Below are positions 29,870 to 39,559 of a stretch of DNA of 62,847 bases, piece by piece. The notes under the pieces are model-generated. The model was not told the origin of the DNA. It was given only the letters and a program-made list of their open reading frames with translations, and searched no databases. Each line of letters opens with the position of its first letter. Position 1 is the first letter of the stretch. Made by a program: the position numbers and the translations under genes. Where the stretch lies: NCBI RefSeq assembly GCF_002263215.1, contig NZ_NLFK01000011.1, forward strand, positions 1 through 62,847, written 5' to 3'. Origin of the DNA: Actinobacillus seminis (GTDB taxonomy: Bacteria; Pseudomonadota; Gammaproteobacteria; Enterobacterales; Pasteurellaceae).

Positions 29870-31143
29870 TGAATTTATACAATATCAAACATCCGGAAGA
29901 ACAAGTGAATTTCGCCCAAGCGGTACGCCAAGGCTTGGGGAAAAACCAAGGGCTATTTTTTCCGCAAACTATTCCGCAATTAAGTCATATCGACCAATTA
30001 TTAGCCTTGCCATTAGTAGAGCGTAGCCAAAAAATCTTAGGCGCATTAATTGGTGAAGAAATCCCAGCGGATAAATTAACTGCTATGGTAAAAAATGCCT
30101 TTACTTTCCCGGCACCGGTGGCAAAAGTAGAGGACGGTATTTATGCCTTAGAATTATTCCACGGTCCAACGCTTGCCTTTAAAGATTTCGGTGGACGTTT
30201 TATGGCGCAAGCCCTTGCCACAGTGCGTGGTGATGGAAGAATTACGATTTTAACTGCAACCTCAGGCGACACAGGTGCGGCGGTAGCGCACGCGTTTTAC
30301 GGTTTAGAAAATATCGACGTGGTGATTTTGTATCCAAAAGGCAAAATCAGTCCGTTACAAGAAAAATTATTCTGTACTTTAGGCGGTAATATTCGCACTG
30401 TAGCGATTAAATCGGATTTTGATGCTTGCCAAGCCTTAGTTAAACAAGCTTTCGACGACACTGAATTACGCCAAACTATCGGTTTAAATTCAGCAAACTC
30501 AATTAATATCAGTCGTTTATTAGCACAAGTTTGTTATTATTTTGAGGCGGTGGCGCAATTGCCTAAAGCCGAGCGTAATAATTTAGTGGTTTCTGTGCCG
30601 AGCGGTAACTTTGGTAATTTAACCGCAGGTTTAATTGCTAAATCCTTAGGATTGCCAATTAAACGCTTTGTTGCATCCACGAATGCAAACGATACGGTGC
30701 CGCGTTATTTGGCAAGCGGAAAATGGGAGCCGAAAGAAACAGTGGCAACTTTATCTAACGCTATGGATGTGAGTCGCCCGAATAACTGGCCTCGTGTGGA
30801 GGAGTTGTTTAAACGCAACGGTTGGGTGTTAAGTGATTTGGCAGCCGGTGCGTTAAGCGATGCGGAAACGGAAGACGCCTTAAAGGTACAATATGCGAAA
30901 GGGTATTTATGCGAACCCCATGGAGCAATCGCCTACCGAGTGTTGAAAGATCAACTTCAAGCGGGCGAAACCGGTTTATTCCTTTGCACTGCACACCCGG
31001 CGAAATTTAAGGAAAGTGTTGAATGTATTTTAAACATTGAATTACCCTTGCCGGAAGCCTTGGATAAACACAATAAATTACCTTTGCTTTCAGACGAAAT
31101 GAACGCCGATTTCGCACAATTACGGGCGTATTTGTTAAAATAA
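29869..31143 (+). CDS. thrC: ThrC, threonine synthase
   Basis: ThrC converts O-phosphohomoserine to threonine with PLP. The 424-residue product opens MNLYNIKHPEEQVNFAQAV, has the PLP-lysine in ALAFKDFGGRFMAQ, the TSGDTGAA loop and SVPSGNFGNLTAG. Length fits the E. coli-type enzyme. Its start overlaps the stop of the secreted-protein gene by one base, so it is likely coupled to that gene rather than directly to thrB. Confidence 0.97.
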   Translation: MNLYNIKHPEEQVNFAQAVRQGLGKNQGLFFPQTIPQLSHIDQLLALPLVERSQKILGALIGEEIPADKLTAMVKNAFTFPAPVAKVEDGIYALELFHGPTLAFKDFGGRFMAQALATVRGDGRITILTATSGDTGAAVAHAFYGLENIDVVILYPKGKISPLQEKLFCTLGGNIRTVAIKSDFDACQALVKQAFDDTELRQTIGLNSANSINISRLLAQVCYYFEAVAQLPKAERNNLVVSVPSGNFGNLTAGLIAKSLGLPIKRFVASTNANDTVPRYLASGKWEPKETVATLSNAMDVSRPNNWPRVEELFKRNGWVLSDLAAGALSDAETEDALKVQYAKGYLCEPHGAIAYRVLKDQLQAGETGLFLCTAHPAKFKESVECILNIELPLPEALDKHNKLPLLSDEMNADFAQLRAYLLK

Positions 31144-31149
31144 TTCGGA

Positions 31150-31216
31150 TAGACGCGAAGAGCGCATCCCTATACTCACTTCGCAACGAATAAGTCGGGA
31201 TGCAAACCGAGCGTTC
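31150..31216. repeat. Intergenic imperfect palindrome after thrC
   Basis: GCATCCC (31164-31170) and GGGATGC (31197-31203) pair, with further partial pairing inside (ACTTCG against CGAATAAGT). It may be a terminator without a T-run or a dispersed intergenic element of the genome. Only a genome search could tell. Confidence 0.4.
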
Positions 31217-31235
31217 TTTATGTTAGGAGATCAAA

Positions 31236-31673
31236 ATGTTAGTGTTACAAATTATTGGCGGTATTTTAGCCATTGCTGTTGTTCTTTTTGGTTTGTTTGC
31301 ATTAAATAAGGCTTATAAGGAGCGATTTGATTTTGCGATTTTTTCAACAACATTAATTGCCGTTGAAATGATTGGGGTTGTATTTAGTGCGGGTGGCTGG
31401 CTGTGGTATTCAAATGCATTAGAAGAAAAAGGTGATACATTAAACGGTATTGTATTAATAGTGATTGGTGCCCTGATTATTTTAGGCGTTATTTATACTC
31501 TTTATAAAAATACGAATTTTTTATTTGGTACATTGGGGACGGCAATTTTACTGATTAAATTAGCCATTCTGACGGCACTACTTCCTATATTGGTTGTTTT
31601 TGTTCTTCTTGCTATTGTAGGGGCAATTATTTCTTTTGCTAATGAACCAAAAAAAGTAAGGATAGTTAAATAA
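31236..31673 (+). CDS. Small four-helix membrane protein, unknown function
   Basis: A 145-residue, strongly hydrophobic protein with about four membrane segments (near residues 3-24, 34-56, 69-89 and 98-130) and a short basic C-terminus. I do not recognise a family. AGGAG precedes its ATG, and it ends one base before the yffB-like gene, so it probably shares a transcript with yffB and dapE. Likely inner-membrane. Confidence 0.8.
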   Translation: MLVLQIIGGILAIAVVLFGLFALNKAYKERFDFAIFSTTLIAVEMIGVVFSAGGWLWYSNALEEKGDTLNGIVLIVIGALIILGVIYTLYKNTNFLFGTLGTAILLIKLAILTALLPILVVFVLLAIVGAIISFANEPKKVRIVK

Positions 31674-31674
31674 A

Positions 31675-32022
31675 ATGATGACGGTTTATGGCATCAAAAA
31701 CTGCGACACCGTGAAAAAAGCCCTAAAATGGCTTGCAGATCACCATATTGAACACAAACTTCACGATTACCGCGAGGACGGTTTAGACCCGAAATTTTTA
31801 ACCCAAGCCGAAGCGCAATTTGGTTGGGAAGCTTTGGTCAATAAACGCAGCACCACATGGCGTAATCTTGATGAAAACATTAAAAAAACGCTTGATAAAA
31901 CCACCGCACTTTCTGTGCTTGCAGAGCAACCGACCTTAATCAAACGCCCGATTGTTTTGCAAGCTAACGTAGCCTTGATTGGGTTTAATGAAAAAGAATA
32001 CGAAGAAAAATTAAATAAATGA
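31675..32022 (+). CDS. ArsC/Spx-family reductase-like protein YffB
   Basis: A 115-residue thioredoxin-fold protein of the ArsC/Spx/YffB type. It opens [18 protein letters not shown], with the single N-terminal cysteine in NCDTVKKA, and has RSTTWRNL and IKRPIV, typical of YffB. The substrate is unproven for the family. Its TGA overlaps the dapE ATG (ATGA), the same yffB-dapE order as in E. coli. A second ATG three bases in is equally possible. Confidence 0.92.
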   Translation: MMTVYGIKNCDTVKKALKWLADHHIEHKLHDYREDGLDPKFLTQAEAQFGWEALVNKRSTTWRNLDENIKKTLDKTTALSVLAEQPTLIKRPIVLQANVALIGFNEKEYEEKLNK

Positions 32023-33149
32023 AAAACGAAATTATCAATCTCGCGCAAAATCTAATTCGTCGTCCGTCCATTTCCCCTGATGACCAAGGTTGTCAACAAA
32101 TGATAGCAGAACGTTTGGCAAAATTAGGCTTTGAAATTGAATGGATGAACTTTGGTGAAACTACTAATTTATGGGCAAAACACGGTTCAACCAAGCCTTT
32201 AGTGGCATTTGCAGGGCATACGGACGTTGTACCGACGGGCGATAAAAACCAATGGCAATATCCGCCGTTTAGTGCGGAAATTATAGGCGATATGCTGTAT
32301 GGGCGTGGTGCCGCAGATATGAAAGGAGCGCTCGCTTCCATGATTGTGGCGGCGGAAGAATATATCAAAGCTAACCCGAACCACAAGGGGATAATCGCTT
32401 TTTTAATTACTTCAGACGAAGAGGCTACCGCAAAAGATGGAACAACTAAAGTGGTGGATGCCTTAATGGCACGTGGTGAGCTGATTGATTATTGCATGGT
32501 GGGCGAACCGTCCAGCAGCCAAACGCTGGGCGATATTGTGAAAAATGGTCGTCGCGGTTCAATTACGGGCAACCTTTATATTCAAGGTATTCAAGGGCAT
32601 GTAGCCTATCCCCATTTGGCGGAAAATCCAGTGCATAAAGCCGCACCATTTTTAACGGAATTAACGCAATATCAATGGGATGAGGGTAATGCATTTTTCC
32701 CACCAACGAGTCTGCAAATTGCCAATATTCAAGCGGGTACAGGTAGTAATAATGTGATCCCCGGCGAGCTTTATGTGCAATTTAATCTGCGTTATTGCAC
32801 TGAAGTAACGGACGAAATCATCAAAAATAAAGTGGCGGAAATGCTACAAAAACATGGTTTAAACTATCATATTGAGTGGAATTTATCAGGTAAGCCATTT
32901 CTAACCAAACCGAATAAATTAGTAAAAGCAGTGGTAGACAGCCTTGAGAAAATTGTCGGCATTACACCCAAACTTGATACGGGCGGTGGCACATCAGACG
33001 CCCGTTTTATTGCGTTAATGGGCGGAGAAGTAGTGGAGTTAGGTCCGTTAAATACTACTATTCATAAAGTAAATGAATGTGTTAGCGTACATGATTTAGT
33101 GACGCTAGGCGAGGTTTACAAACAAATGTTGGTTAACCTTTTGGATTAA
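32019..33149 (+). CDS. dapE: DapE, succinyl-diaminopimelate desuccinylase
   Basis: DapE is the di-zinc hydrolase that frees LL-diaminopimelate for lysine and peptidoglycan. The 376-residue product carries the M20 motifs: [11 protein letters not shown] (zinc histidine and catalytic aspartate), [10 protein letters not shown] (bridging aspartate), TSDEEATA (catalytic and zinc glutamates), and a C-terminal zinc histidine in TTIHKVNE. Length equals known DapE proteins. Translationally coupled to yffB through the four-base overlap. Confidence 0.98.
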   Translation: MKNEIINLAQNLIRRPSISPDDQGCQQMIAERLAKLGFEIEWMNFGETTNLWAKHGSTKPLVAFAGHTDVVPTGDKNQWQYPPFSAEIIGDMLYGRGAADMKGALASMIVAAEEYIKANPNHKGIIAFLITSDEEATAKDGTTKVVDALMARGELIDYCMVGEPSSSQTLGDIVKNGRRGSITGNLYIQGIQGHVAYPHLAENPVHKAAPFLTELTQYQWDEGNAFFPPTSLQIANIQAGTGSNNVIPGELYVQFNLRYCTEVTDEIIKNKVAEMLQKHGLNYHIEWNLSGKPFLTKPNKLVKAVVDSLEKIVGITPKLDTGGGTSDARFIALMGGEVVELGPLNTTIHKVNECVSVHDLVTLGEVYKQMLVNLLD

Positions 33150-33151
33150 CT

Positions 33152-33224
33152 GTAGGGGCACCGTGCGAGTGTCCGTATAACCATATTTAAGATAATTTGA
33201 GGATACACGTACGGTGTCCCCACA
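33152..33224. repeat. Inverted repeat element between dapE and the M15 peptidase
   Basis: Two arms of about 24 bases (starting TGTAGGGGCACCGTGCG and ending CGGTGTCCCCACA) are imperfect inverse copies with roughly 26 bases between. They fill most of the 82-base gap. This may be a dispersed palindromic element or a bidirectional structure in the transcript. Positions are good to a base or two. Confidence 0.55.
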
Positions 33225-33231
33225 ATAAATA

Positions 33232-33912
33232 ATGATACTAACAAATGCACAACTTACCGGTAAATCCCGAACCCATTTGGTGAAATTACCTTATCCCCAT
33301 TCACAAAACCATTTTCTGCAACCACAAGCCATGAAAGCATTCCAAGCATTGCAAAAAAGTGCGGTGAAAAATAACTTTAATTTGCAGCCGGCCAGTAGTT
33401 TCCGTGATTTCCAACGTCAACAGATGATTTGGAATGGCAAATTTAATGGCGAGCGCAAAGTGCATGATGATAACGGAAATGCCTTAAATTTGACCGCACT
33501 TTCTGATTGGGAAAAATGCCAAGCGATTTTACGTTGGTCGGCGTTGCCGGGCGCAAGTCGGCATCATTGGGGAACGGAGGTGGATATTTTTGATCCGGAC
33601 CTATTGCCGGTGAATCAGTCGTTGCAACTGGAGCCTTGGGAATATGAAAAAGGTGGTTATTTTTTTGAATTAAGTCAATGGATGCAAGAAAATTTAGCAC
33701 GCTTTGATTTCGCCTTACCGTTTTCAGCATTGGCAGATGAGATAAAAATTGGGCGCGAGCCTTGGCATATTAGCTATTTGCCGCTAGCCGAAATGGCTCA
33801 GCAACAATTTTCCTCTGATTGCTTGAATTGGGCGTGGGATGGGGAACTTATCGCGGGGAAATCAGTCTTAGTTGAACATTTTGTCCAAATTTTTCGTGAA
33901 TTTATGGTTTGA
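33232..33912 (+). CDS. M15-family D-alanyl-D-alanine carboxypeptidase-like protein
   Basis: A 226-residue peptidase of the VanY/M15B group. It has ASSFRDFQRQ (substrate-binding arginine), the zinc motif SRHHWGTEVDIFD and the second zinc histidine in EPWHISY. Such enzymes trim peptidoglycan stem peptides. No N-terminal signal peptide or membrane anchor is visible, which is odd for a wall enzyme and suggests cytoplasmic muropeptide recycling or an unannotated export route. Two uptake sequences lie inside the gene. Confidence 0.88.
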   Translation: MILTNAQLTGKSRTHLVKLPYPHSQNHFLQPQAMKAFQALQKSAVKNNFNLQPASSFRDFQRQQMIWNGKFNGERKVHDDNGNALNLTALSDWEKCQAILRWSALPGASRHHWGTEVDIFDPDLLPVNQSLQLEPWEYEKGGYFFELSQWMQENLARFDFALPFSALADEIKIGREPWHISYLPLAEMAQQQFSSDCLNWAWDGELIAGKSVLVEHFVQIFREFMV

Positions 33913-33927
33913 TAATGGGACATAAAG

Positions 33928-34353
33928 ATGGATAAACCAAGGATAGAAGATAACCACAGTCAGTTTGGAAAAAGCATTGCAAGTTTGTTGCAATGGGTGT
34001 TGAATATTTCATTGATTATTTTAGCGGGCATTTTGGTGATTTTCTTAGGACAAGAAACTTATGCGTTGGCATTAGTGATTTTTGATTGGTCGAAAGAAGC
34101 CTCTTATTTGGTGATCGAAAAAATTGTAGTGTATTTTTTATATTTTGAATTTTTAGCTTTAATTGTTAAATATTTTAAGACTAATTACCATTTTCCGTTG
34201 CGTTATTTTTTGTATATTGGGATTACCGCTATGGTGCGACTCATTATTGTAGATCATTCAGACCCAATCGGTACGTTATTGTTCGCCTGCGCTATTTTTG
34301 TGATGGTAATTGCATTGTTTTTGGTTAATTCGGCGCGTTTAAGAAAAAGCTGA
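33928..34353 (+). CDS. psiE: PsiE family phosphate-starvation-inducible membrane protein
   Basis: A 141-residue inner-membrane protein with four membrane segments (about residues 20-44, 65-88, 90-110 and 112-133), matching PsiE in length and in motifs such as [15 protein letters not shown] and [12 protein letters not shown]. Its biochemical role is unknown. In E. coli it is induced by phosphate starvation. It follows the M15 gene by 15 bases. Confidence 0.88.
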   Translation: MDKPRIEDNHSQFGKSIASLLQWVLNISLIILAGILVIFLGQETYALALVIFDWSKEASYLVIEKIVVYFLYFEFLALIVKYFKTNYHFPLRYFLYIGITAMVRLIIVDHSDPIGTLLFACAIFVMVIALFLVNSARLRKS

Positions 34354-34419
34354 TTTTAGTTATAAAAGTAGTTTTACTTGTTGAATGAGTAGGGCGAGTT
34401 AAATTAAAGGTAGATAAAA

Positions 34420-35043
34420 ATGGATAGTTTTCAACAATTTTCACAACAAGATATTCAAATTGTTGCGAATGATGTAGTGTATGATGGTTTTTTTAAATTA
34501 AGAAAAATTCAGTTTAAGCATAAGTTATTTGCCGGCGGTATGAGCGGTGTAGTAACACGAGAAGTGTTGTATAAAGGGGCTGCATCTGCGGTAATTGCTT
34601 ATGATCCGGCGGTAGATACGGTGGTGTTAGTAGAGCAGGTGCGTATTGGTGCTTATGATCCGGAATTAACACAATCTCCTTGGTTGTTGGAATTGATTGC
34701 CGGTATGGTAGAACAGGGAGAAAAACCGAATGAAGTCGCGTTGCGTGAAAGTGAAGAAGAAGCAGGAGTGCAGGTGAGTCATTTGCAACATGCGTTAAGT
34801 GTTTGGGATAGCCCGGGTGGAGTGATTGAACGTATTCATTTGTTTGCTGGGAAAGTGGATAGTCGTACCGCGAAAGGGATTCACGGATTAGCGGAAGAGC
34901 ATGAAGATATTCGAGTACATGTGGTGAAACGTGAAACCGCTTATCAATGGGTTTGTGAGGGTAAAATTAATAATAGTATTGCGGTAATGGGATTGCAATG
35001 GTTACAACTTAATTATGTAAATCTACAAAAACAATGGCAATAA
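34420..35043 (+). CDS. nudF: NudF, ADP-ribose pyrophosphatase
   Basis: NudF is a Nudix hydrolase that splits ADP-ribose to AMP and ribose-5-phosphate. The 207-residue product contains a complete Nudix box, GMVEQGEKPNEVALRESEEE followed by AGV, matching G-x5-E-x7-REUXEEXGU, and the upstream LVEQVRIGAY. It lies just before cpdA as in E. coli, although the small gene yqiB usually between them there is missing. Confidence 0.94.
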   Translation: MDSFQQFSQQDIQIVANDVVYDGFFKLRKIQFKHKLFAGGMSGVVTREVLYKGAASAVIAYDPAVDTVVLVEQVRIGAYDPELTQSPWLLELIAGMVEQGEKPNEVALRESEEEAGVQVSHLQHALSVWDSPGGVIERIHLFAGKVDSRTAKGIHGLAEEHEDIRVHVVKRETAYQWVCEGKINNSIAVMGLQWLQLNYVNLQKQWQ

Positions 35044-35188
35044 AATGTGACATAACGTTCATTTTTGAAATAAAAAAGTATAAAAATATGACATAGATAA
35101 CATTTTTAGATTTTTTCTCGTGCATTTATTTGTAAAACACGTAACTTATACAAAGTTTAAAAGTTTCATATTCGAGTAGGAGTTTACT
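35044..35188. promoter_or_regulatory. Leader region of cpdA
   Basis: An A+T-rich gap of 145 bases with a TAGGAG ribosome site at 35177-35182 before the cpdA TTG. TGTGACATAACGTTCA near 35047 has a perfect TGTGA half but a poor second half for CRP, so I rate it only as a possibility. Confidence 0.35.
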
Positions 35189-36019
35189 TTGTTTAATACC
35201 TATGTTTATTCAACCGAAGAGCCGGTTATTCGGTTGGTGCAGGTGACGGATACTCACCTTTTTAAAGATATCAACGGTGAACTGTTAGGCATTAATACAC
35301 AAGCTAGTTTTAACCAAGTATTAAGCGAAATTAAACAGAGTAATTTTAATTACGATTTGGTGATAGCAACGGGCGATTTGGTACAAGATAGCAGTGATGA
35401 GGGATACTTTCATTTTTGTGAGAGCGTAAAACAATTGGGAAAGATGGTTTTTTGGATACCGGGGAATCATGATTTTCAACCTAAGATGTTTGATATTTTA
35501 AATCGGGAGCAGGAAAATATTTGTTCTAAGAAGCATATTTTGCTTGGTAAACATTGGCAAATACTCATGTTGGATAGCCAAGTCTACGGTGTATCGTATG
35601 GACAGCTTGGGCAGTATCAAATGGATTGGTTATTAGCAAAATTAAAAGAGTACCCTGAGCGCTATTCTTTGGTTGTTTTACATCACCATATTTTATCAAC
35701 TAATTCAGCATGGCTGGATCAGCATAATTTACGTAATTCTTATGATTTAGCTTATGCACTGTCACCGTTTAATAATGTTAAAGGCATTTTATATGGACAT
35801 ATTCATCAAGAAGTAGAGGGAGAATGGAACGGTTACAAAGTAATGGCAACTCCTTCTACTTGTATTCAATTTAAGCCGGATAGTAATAATTTTGCATTAG
35901 ATATTTTGCAACCTGGTTGGCGGGAAATTTCGCTTCACTCCGATGGAAAAATAGTTTCGCAAGTGAAACGAATTCAGAACGCCACTTTTTTACCGAATAT
36001 GCTTAGTGAGGGATATTAA
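35189..36019 (+). CDS. cpdA: CpdA, 3',5'-cAMP phosphodiesterase
   Basis: CpdA hydrolyses cAMP and so opposes CyaA. In H. influenzae its homologue Icc affects competence and sugar use. The 276-residue calcineurin-type metallophosphoesterase has the five metal motifs: VTDTHLF, GDLVQD, PGNHDF, HHHI and GHIHQE. The start is TTG, with TAGGAG seven bases upstream and VRLVQVTDTHLF-like sequence soon after. No nearby ATG fits. Confidence 0.95.
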   Translation: MFNTYVYSTEEPVIRLVQVTDTHLFKDINGELLGINTQASFNQVLSEIKQSNFNYDLVIATGDLVQDSSDEGYFHFCESVKQLGKMVFWIPGNHDFQPKMFDILNREQENICSKKHILLGKHWQILMLDSQVYGVSYGQLGQYQMDWLLAKLKEYPERYSLVVLHHHILSTNSAWLDQHNLRNSYDLAYALSPFNNVKGILYGHIHQEVEGEWNGYKVMATPSTCIQFKPDSNNFALDILQPGWREISLHSDGKIVSQVKRIQNATFLPNMLSEGY

Positions 36020-36041
36020 TACGTCTAAAATACCTACCTTA

Positions 36042-36069
36042 AAAAAGGATGGCAGGAGCTATCCTTTTT
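36042..36069. terminator. Bidirectional terminator, cpdA/ubiF
   Basis: AAAAAGGAT (36042-36050) and ATCCTTTTT (36061-36069) form a 9-bp perfect stem with a ten-base loop and T/A runs on both sides. It sits between convergent cpdA and ubiF. Confidence 0.8.
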
Positions 36070-36078
36070 ATTACATGA

Positions 36079-37251
36079 TTACAATCCTAACGCATATTTT
36101 AAGGCTCGTTTTTTTAATGGCGTGGCTTTATTGGTAGCCATTAACACTAAATTGCGGGCAATTTTAAGTGGCAAAATCTCTTCTTTAAAGGCTTTGTAGA
36201 AGAAATCCATACCGGATTGCATGAGCAAATTATCCGCTTTACGTCGTTGCTGATAACGAGCCAGCACAGAGGGGGTGGAAAAATCTTCGTCTTTTTTGAC
36301 CGCACTTTCAATGACATCTAGCAACACTTTAATATCTTTAAAACCTAAATTAACGCCTTGACCGGCGAGCGGATTGATCGTGTGTGCTGCATCTCCAACC
36401 AACAAGATCCCTTGATTAAAATACGCCTGTGCGTGTTGACGTGTCAACTCAAAAAACGCAGATTGTTGTACTTTTATTTGCCCAAGGCACACAGGAAAGG
36501 CTTGCATAATTTCTTCGCCCAGTTTTTCTTGGGATAATTGTTTGAGATGGGTAAGGCGTTGTGGACTGTCATACCACACTAAGCAAGCTTGATTGCCAAG
36601 TAACGGTAAAAAGGCGCGCGGACCAGAAGGAGAGAATTGTTGCCAAGTAATGTCTTGTTGCGCCAATTCGGTTTCTACCAAAATCAACAGGCAAGATTGA
36701 CGATATTGCCAACCGGTCAATCCGATACCGGCAAGTTGTCTTAAGTACGAATTCGCACCGTCAGCGGCAATCACTAGTGGCGCTTCGTAACTTTCGCCAT
36801 TGGTTAAAAAAATACGCTGATTTTGACCGCACTTTTCTTGCTTTTTAATATTGGCTTGCAGCGTTGTTGCGACGTTGTGCTGCGTGGTGAGTGTTTGCCA
36901 CAGCCCCAATTGCACTACGTTATTTTCCACCATAAATCCCAATTCCGGCAATTTGAGATCGTCACTGTGAAAATATGTTGAAAACCCTTCGATTTCCCAA
37001 GTTTCTAACGCTCGATAAGGGCAAATTCGCATATTTTCGATATATTGCCACGCACCAAGTTGTCGCAATAAATTCACTGATGCGACGCTGATGGCGGAAA
37101 TACGAATGTCATAGGGAGAATGTGTTTCAAATGTTGGCAATGGCGTGCGTTCAATCAATTGGACTTGCAAACCAAGTTTGCCTAAACCGACAGCGCAAGC
37201 CGTACCAATCATGCCGCCGCCAACAATAATAATATCTCTGTATGTGGTCAT
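36079..37251 (-). CDS. ubiF: UbiF-type ubiquinone biosynthesis monooxygenase
   Basis: An FAD-dependent hydroxylase of the UbiF/UbiH/UbiI family, probably hydroxylating 2-octaprenyl-3-methyl-6-methoxybenzoquinol in ubiquinone synthesis. The 390-residue product has the Rossmann motif IVGGGMIGTACAVGLG, the FAD motif LVGDAAHTINPLAGQGVNLG, and stretches close to E. coli UbiF (DIRISAISVASVNLL, PYRALETWEIE, LPELGFMVENNVVQ, and the C-terminal ALKYALGL). UbiI (VisC) is the alternative, but these segments favour UbiF. Divergent from miaB. Confidence 0.88.
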   Translation of the reverse strand: MTTYRDIIIVGGGMIGTACAVGLGKLGLQVQLIERTPLPTFETHSPYDIRISAISVASVNLLRQLGAWQYIENMRICPYRALETWEIEGFSTYFHSDDLKLPELGFMVENNVVQLGLWQTLTTQHNVATTLQANIKKQEKCGQNQRIFLTNGESYEAPLVIAADGANSYLRQLAGIGLTGWQYRQSCLLILVETELAQQDITWQQFSPSGPRAFLPLLGNQACLVWYDSPQRLTHLKQLSQEKLGEEIMQAFPVCLGQIKVQQSAFFELTRQHAQAYFNQGILLVGDAAHTINPLAGQGVNLGFKDIKVLLDVIESAVKKDEDFSTPSVLARYQQRRKADNLLMQSGMDFFYKAFKEEILPLKIARNLVLMATNKATPLKKRALKYALGL

Positions 37252-37437
37252 GTGAACTCCCTATTTATCGTTTTAGCGTTCCGTGGTGAGAAACCCCGTT
37301 GAATAACGCTGAAAGGTGAGGATTATTGTACTCCGAATGGACTAATTATCCAAAATAAAACCGATTTTAACTGGCAACTGTGTACACAACTGGGTAAAAT
37401 AGCCCATTAAATTTTTATGAATGACAATTTTGAAGCT

Positions 37438-38862
37438 ATGACACAGAAATTACATATTAAAACTTGGGGCTGTCAAATGAATGAGTACGACAGCGCAAAA
37501 ATGGCGGATTTATTAAATAGTACGCATGGCTTAGAGCTTACCGAAGTTCCGGAAGAAGCCGATATTTTATTGTTAAATACTTGTTCTATCAGAGAAAAAG
37601 CGCAAGAGAAAGTCTTCCATCAATTGGGACGTTGGAAAGAATTAAAAAAACAAAAGCCGGGTTTGGTGATTGGTGTTGGTGGTTGTGTGGCGTCGCAAGA
37701 AGGTGAACATATCCGTACACGAGCGCCTTATGTGGACATTATTTTTGGTCCACAGACTTTGCACCGCTTGCCGGAAATGATCAATCAAATTCGTGGTGGG
37801 AAAAGTGCGGTTGTGGATATCAGCTTCCCTGAAATTGAAAAATTTGACTGTTTACCGGAACCGCGAGCGGAAGGACCAACCGCTTTTGTGTCAATTATGG
37901 AAGGCTGCAATAAATATTGTTCTTTCTGTGTGGTGCCTTATACCCGTGGTGAAGAAGTGAGCCGTCCTGTAGATGACGTTTTATTTGAAATCGCACAACT
38001 TGCCGAACAAGGTGTACGCGAAGTCAATTTATTGGGGCAAAATGTGAATGCCTATCGTGGCGCAACGTATGATGGCGGTATTTGTTCTTTTGCTGAATTA
38101 TTACGCTTAGTTGCATCTATCGATGGCATTGATCGCCTGCGTTTTACTACCAGCCATCCAATTGAATTTACGGATGATATTATTGATGTTTATGCAGATA
38201 CGCCGGAACTGGTCAGTTTCTTGCATTTGCCGGTTCAAAGCGGATCGGATCGCGTGCTAAATATGATGAAACGTAATCATACCGCCTTGGAATATAAATC
38301 CATTATTCGCAAATTGCGCAAGGTGCGTCCGAATATTCAAATTAGTTCGGATTTCATTGTCGGCTTCCCGGGCGAGACCGATCAAGATTTTGAAGATACC
38401 ATGAATTTAATCGCGCAAGTGAATTTTGACATGAGTTTCAGCTTTATTTATTCTGCTCGTCCGGGAACGCCGGCGGCGGATATGCCGGATGATGTGCCGG
38501 AAGAGGAAAAGAAACAGCGGTTATATTTGTTGCAACAACGGATCAACAATCAAGCAGCGCAATTTAGTCGCGCCATGTTGGGAACAGAACAGCGCGTGTT
38601 GGTGGAAGGACCGTCGAAAAAAGACATTATGGAATTAACCGGACGTACGGAAACGAACCGTATTGTGAATTTCGTTGGAACGCCGGATATGATAGGTAAA
38701 TTTGTGGATATTGAAATCACGGATGTGTTCACCAACTCGCTTCGTGGTGATGTGGTGAGAACAGAGGATCAAATGGGATTGCGTGTTGTTCAGTCCCCAC
38801 AAACTGTCATCAACCGTACTCGCAAAGAAGATGAACTGGGCGTAGGTAAATATATGGTATAA
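37438..38862 (+). CDS. miaB: MiaB, tRNA methylthiotransferase
   Basis: MiaB is a radical SAM enzyme that adds a methylthio group to i6A37 of tRNAs reading UNN codons. The 474-residue product opens [19 protein letters not shown], has NTCSIREKA and GGCVAS (auxiliary cluster cysteines), [17 protein letters not shown] (radical SAM cluster) and a C-terminal TRAM domain. ATG 37438 gives exactly the E. coli length. An in-frame ATG at 37417 would add seven residues. Confidence 0.97.
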   Translation: MTQKLHIKTWGCQMNEYDSAKMADLLNSTHGLELTEVPEEADILLLNTCSIREKAQEKVFHQLGRWKELKKQKPGLVIGVGGCVASQEGEHIRTRAPYVDIIFGPQTLHRLPEMINQIRGGKSAVVDISFPEIEKFDCLPEPRAEGPTAFVSIMEGCNKYCSFCVVPYTRGEEVSRPVDDVLFEIAQLAEQGVREVNLLGQNVNAYRGATYDGGICSFAELLRLVASIDGIDRLRFTTSHPIEFTDDIIDVYADTPELVSFLHLPVQSGSDRVLNMMKRNHTALEYKSIIRKLRKVRPNIQISSDFIVGFPGETDQDFEDTMNLIAQVNFDMSFSFIYSARPGTPAADMPDDVPEEEKKQRLYLLQQRINNQAAQFSRAMLGTEQRVLVEGPSKKDIMELTGRTETNRIVNFVGTPDMIGKFVDIEITDVFTNSLRGDVVRTEDQMGLRVVQSPQTVINRTRKEDELGVGKYMV

Positions 38863-38887
38863 ATGCCGATAAAAATTGTAAAGAAGT

Positions 38888-38932
38888 ACCGCACTTTGAA
38901 TGAAATGAATAAACAAAGTGCGGTGCTTTTTT
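38888..38932 (+). terminator. miaB terminator made of two inverted uptake sequences
   Basis: Two full uptake cores in opposite orientation, ACCGCACTTTG (38888-38898) and CAAAGTGCGGT (38914-38924), form an 11-bp perfect stem followed by GC and six T residues. This is the classic Haemophilus paired-USS terminator, 25 bases after the miaB stop. Confidence 0.88.
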
Positions 38933-39033
38933 CGTTTATTTTATATAATAAACCGACTGCTGTCTTCAACAGATTATTCCGACAACGACAAATTTAATTG
39001 GCAAAATCTTGCAAAATTCTATCGCACTTTAGT

Positions 39034-39498
39034 TTATTTCAATCGGTGTACCACTTGGTTTGCCGATCCTCTCCAAATTAAATTCGGGTCAGCAAGCGCT
39101 TTAACAAATTTGCCATCAATTAGGACATCAATATAAGGTAGCATTTGTTGTTGTTCCTTATTGAGTTCCTCCAGTTTATAGCCTGTCCACAGCCAAATAT
39201 CTTTCTCGGGGCATTCGCATTTTACCCGCTGAACCAATGTCAGCAAGGTTGGCACGTTTTTAGGATGCAGCGGATCGCCGCCACTTAAAGTTAATCCTTG
39301 GCGTTTGATGCGCGTATCTTTGAGGTCTCGGATAATTTGCTCTTCCATGGTTTGATCAAATAATACGCCGGCGCTAAAAGACCAACTTTTTTGGTTGTAG
39401 CAACCTTTGCAGCCATGTTCACAGCCACTGACAAATAATGTACAACGGGTTCCTTCACCGTTGACAATATCGACGGGATAGTATTGAAGATAGTTCAT
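39034..39498 (-). CDS. nrdG: NrdG, anaerobic ribonucleotide reductase activase
   Basis: NrdG uses SAM and a 4Fe-4S cluster to make the glycyl radical on NrdD. The 154-residue product has the radical SAM motif GCEHGCKGCYN (CX3CX2C), LSGGDPLHP and DIWLWTGYKLEEL, as in E. coli NrdG of the same length. It lies 61 bases downstream of nrdD on the same strand. Confidence 0.97.
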   Translation of the reverse strand: MNYLQYYPVDIVNGEGTRCTLFVSGCEHGCKGCYNQKSWSFSAGVLFDQTMEEQIIRDLKDTRIKRQGLTLSGGDPLHPKNVPTLLTLVQRVKCECPEKDIWLWTGYKLEELNKEQQQMLPYIDVLIDGKFVKALADPNLIWRGSANQVVHRLK

Positions 39499-39559
39499 AT
39501 ATCATTTATTTTCCGTTGAAATATGGTACGCACAAAATGCGCGCACCTTGAGCCGGTAA

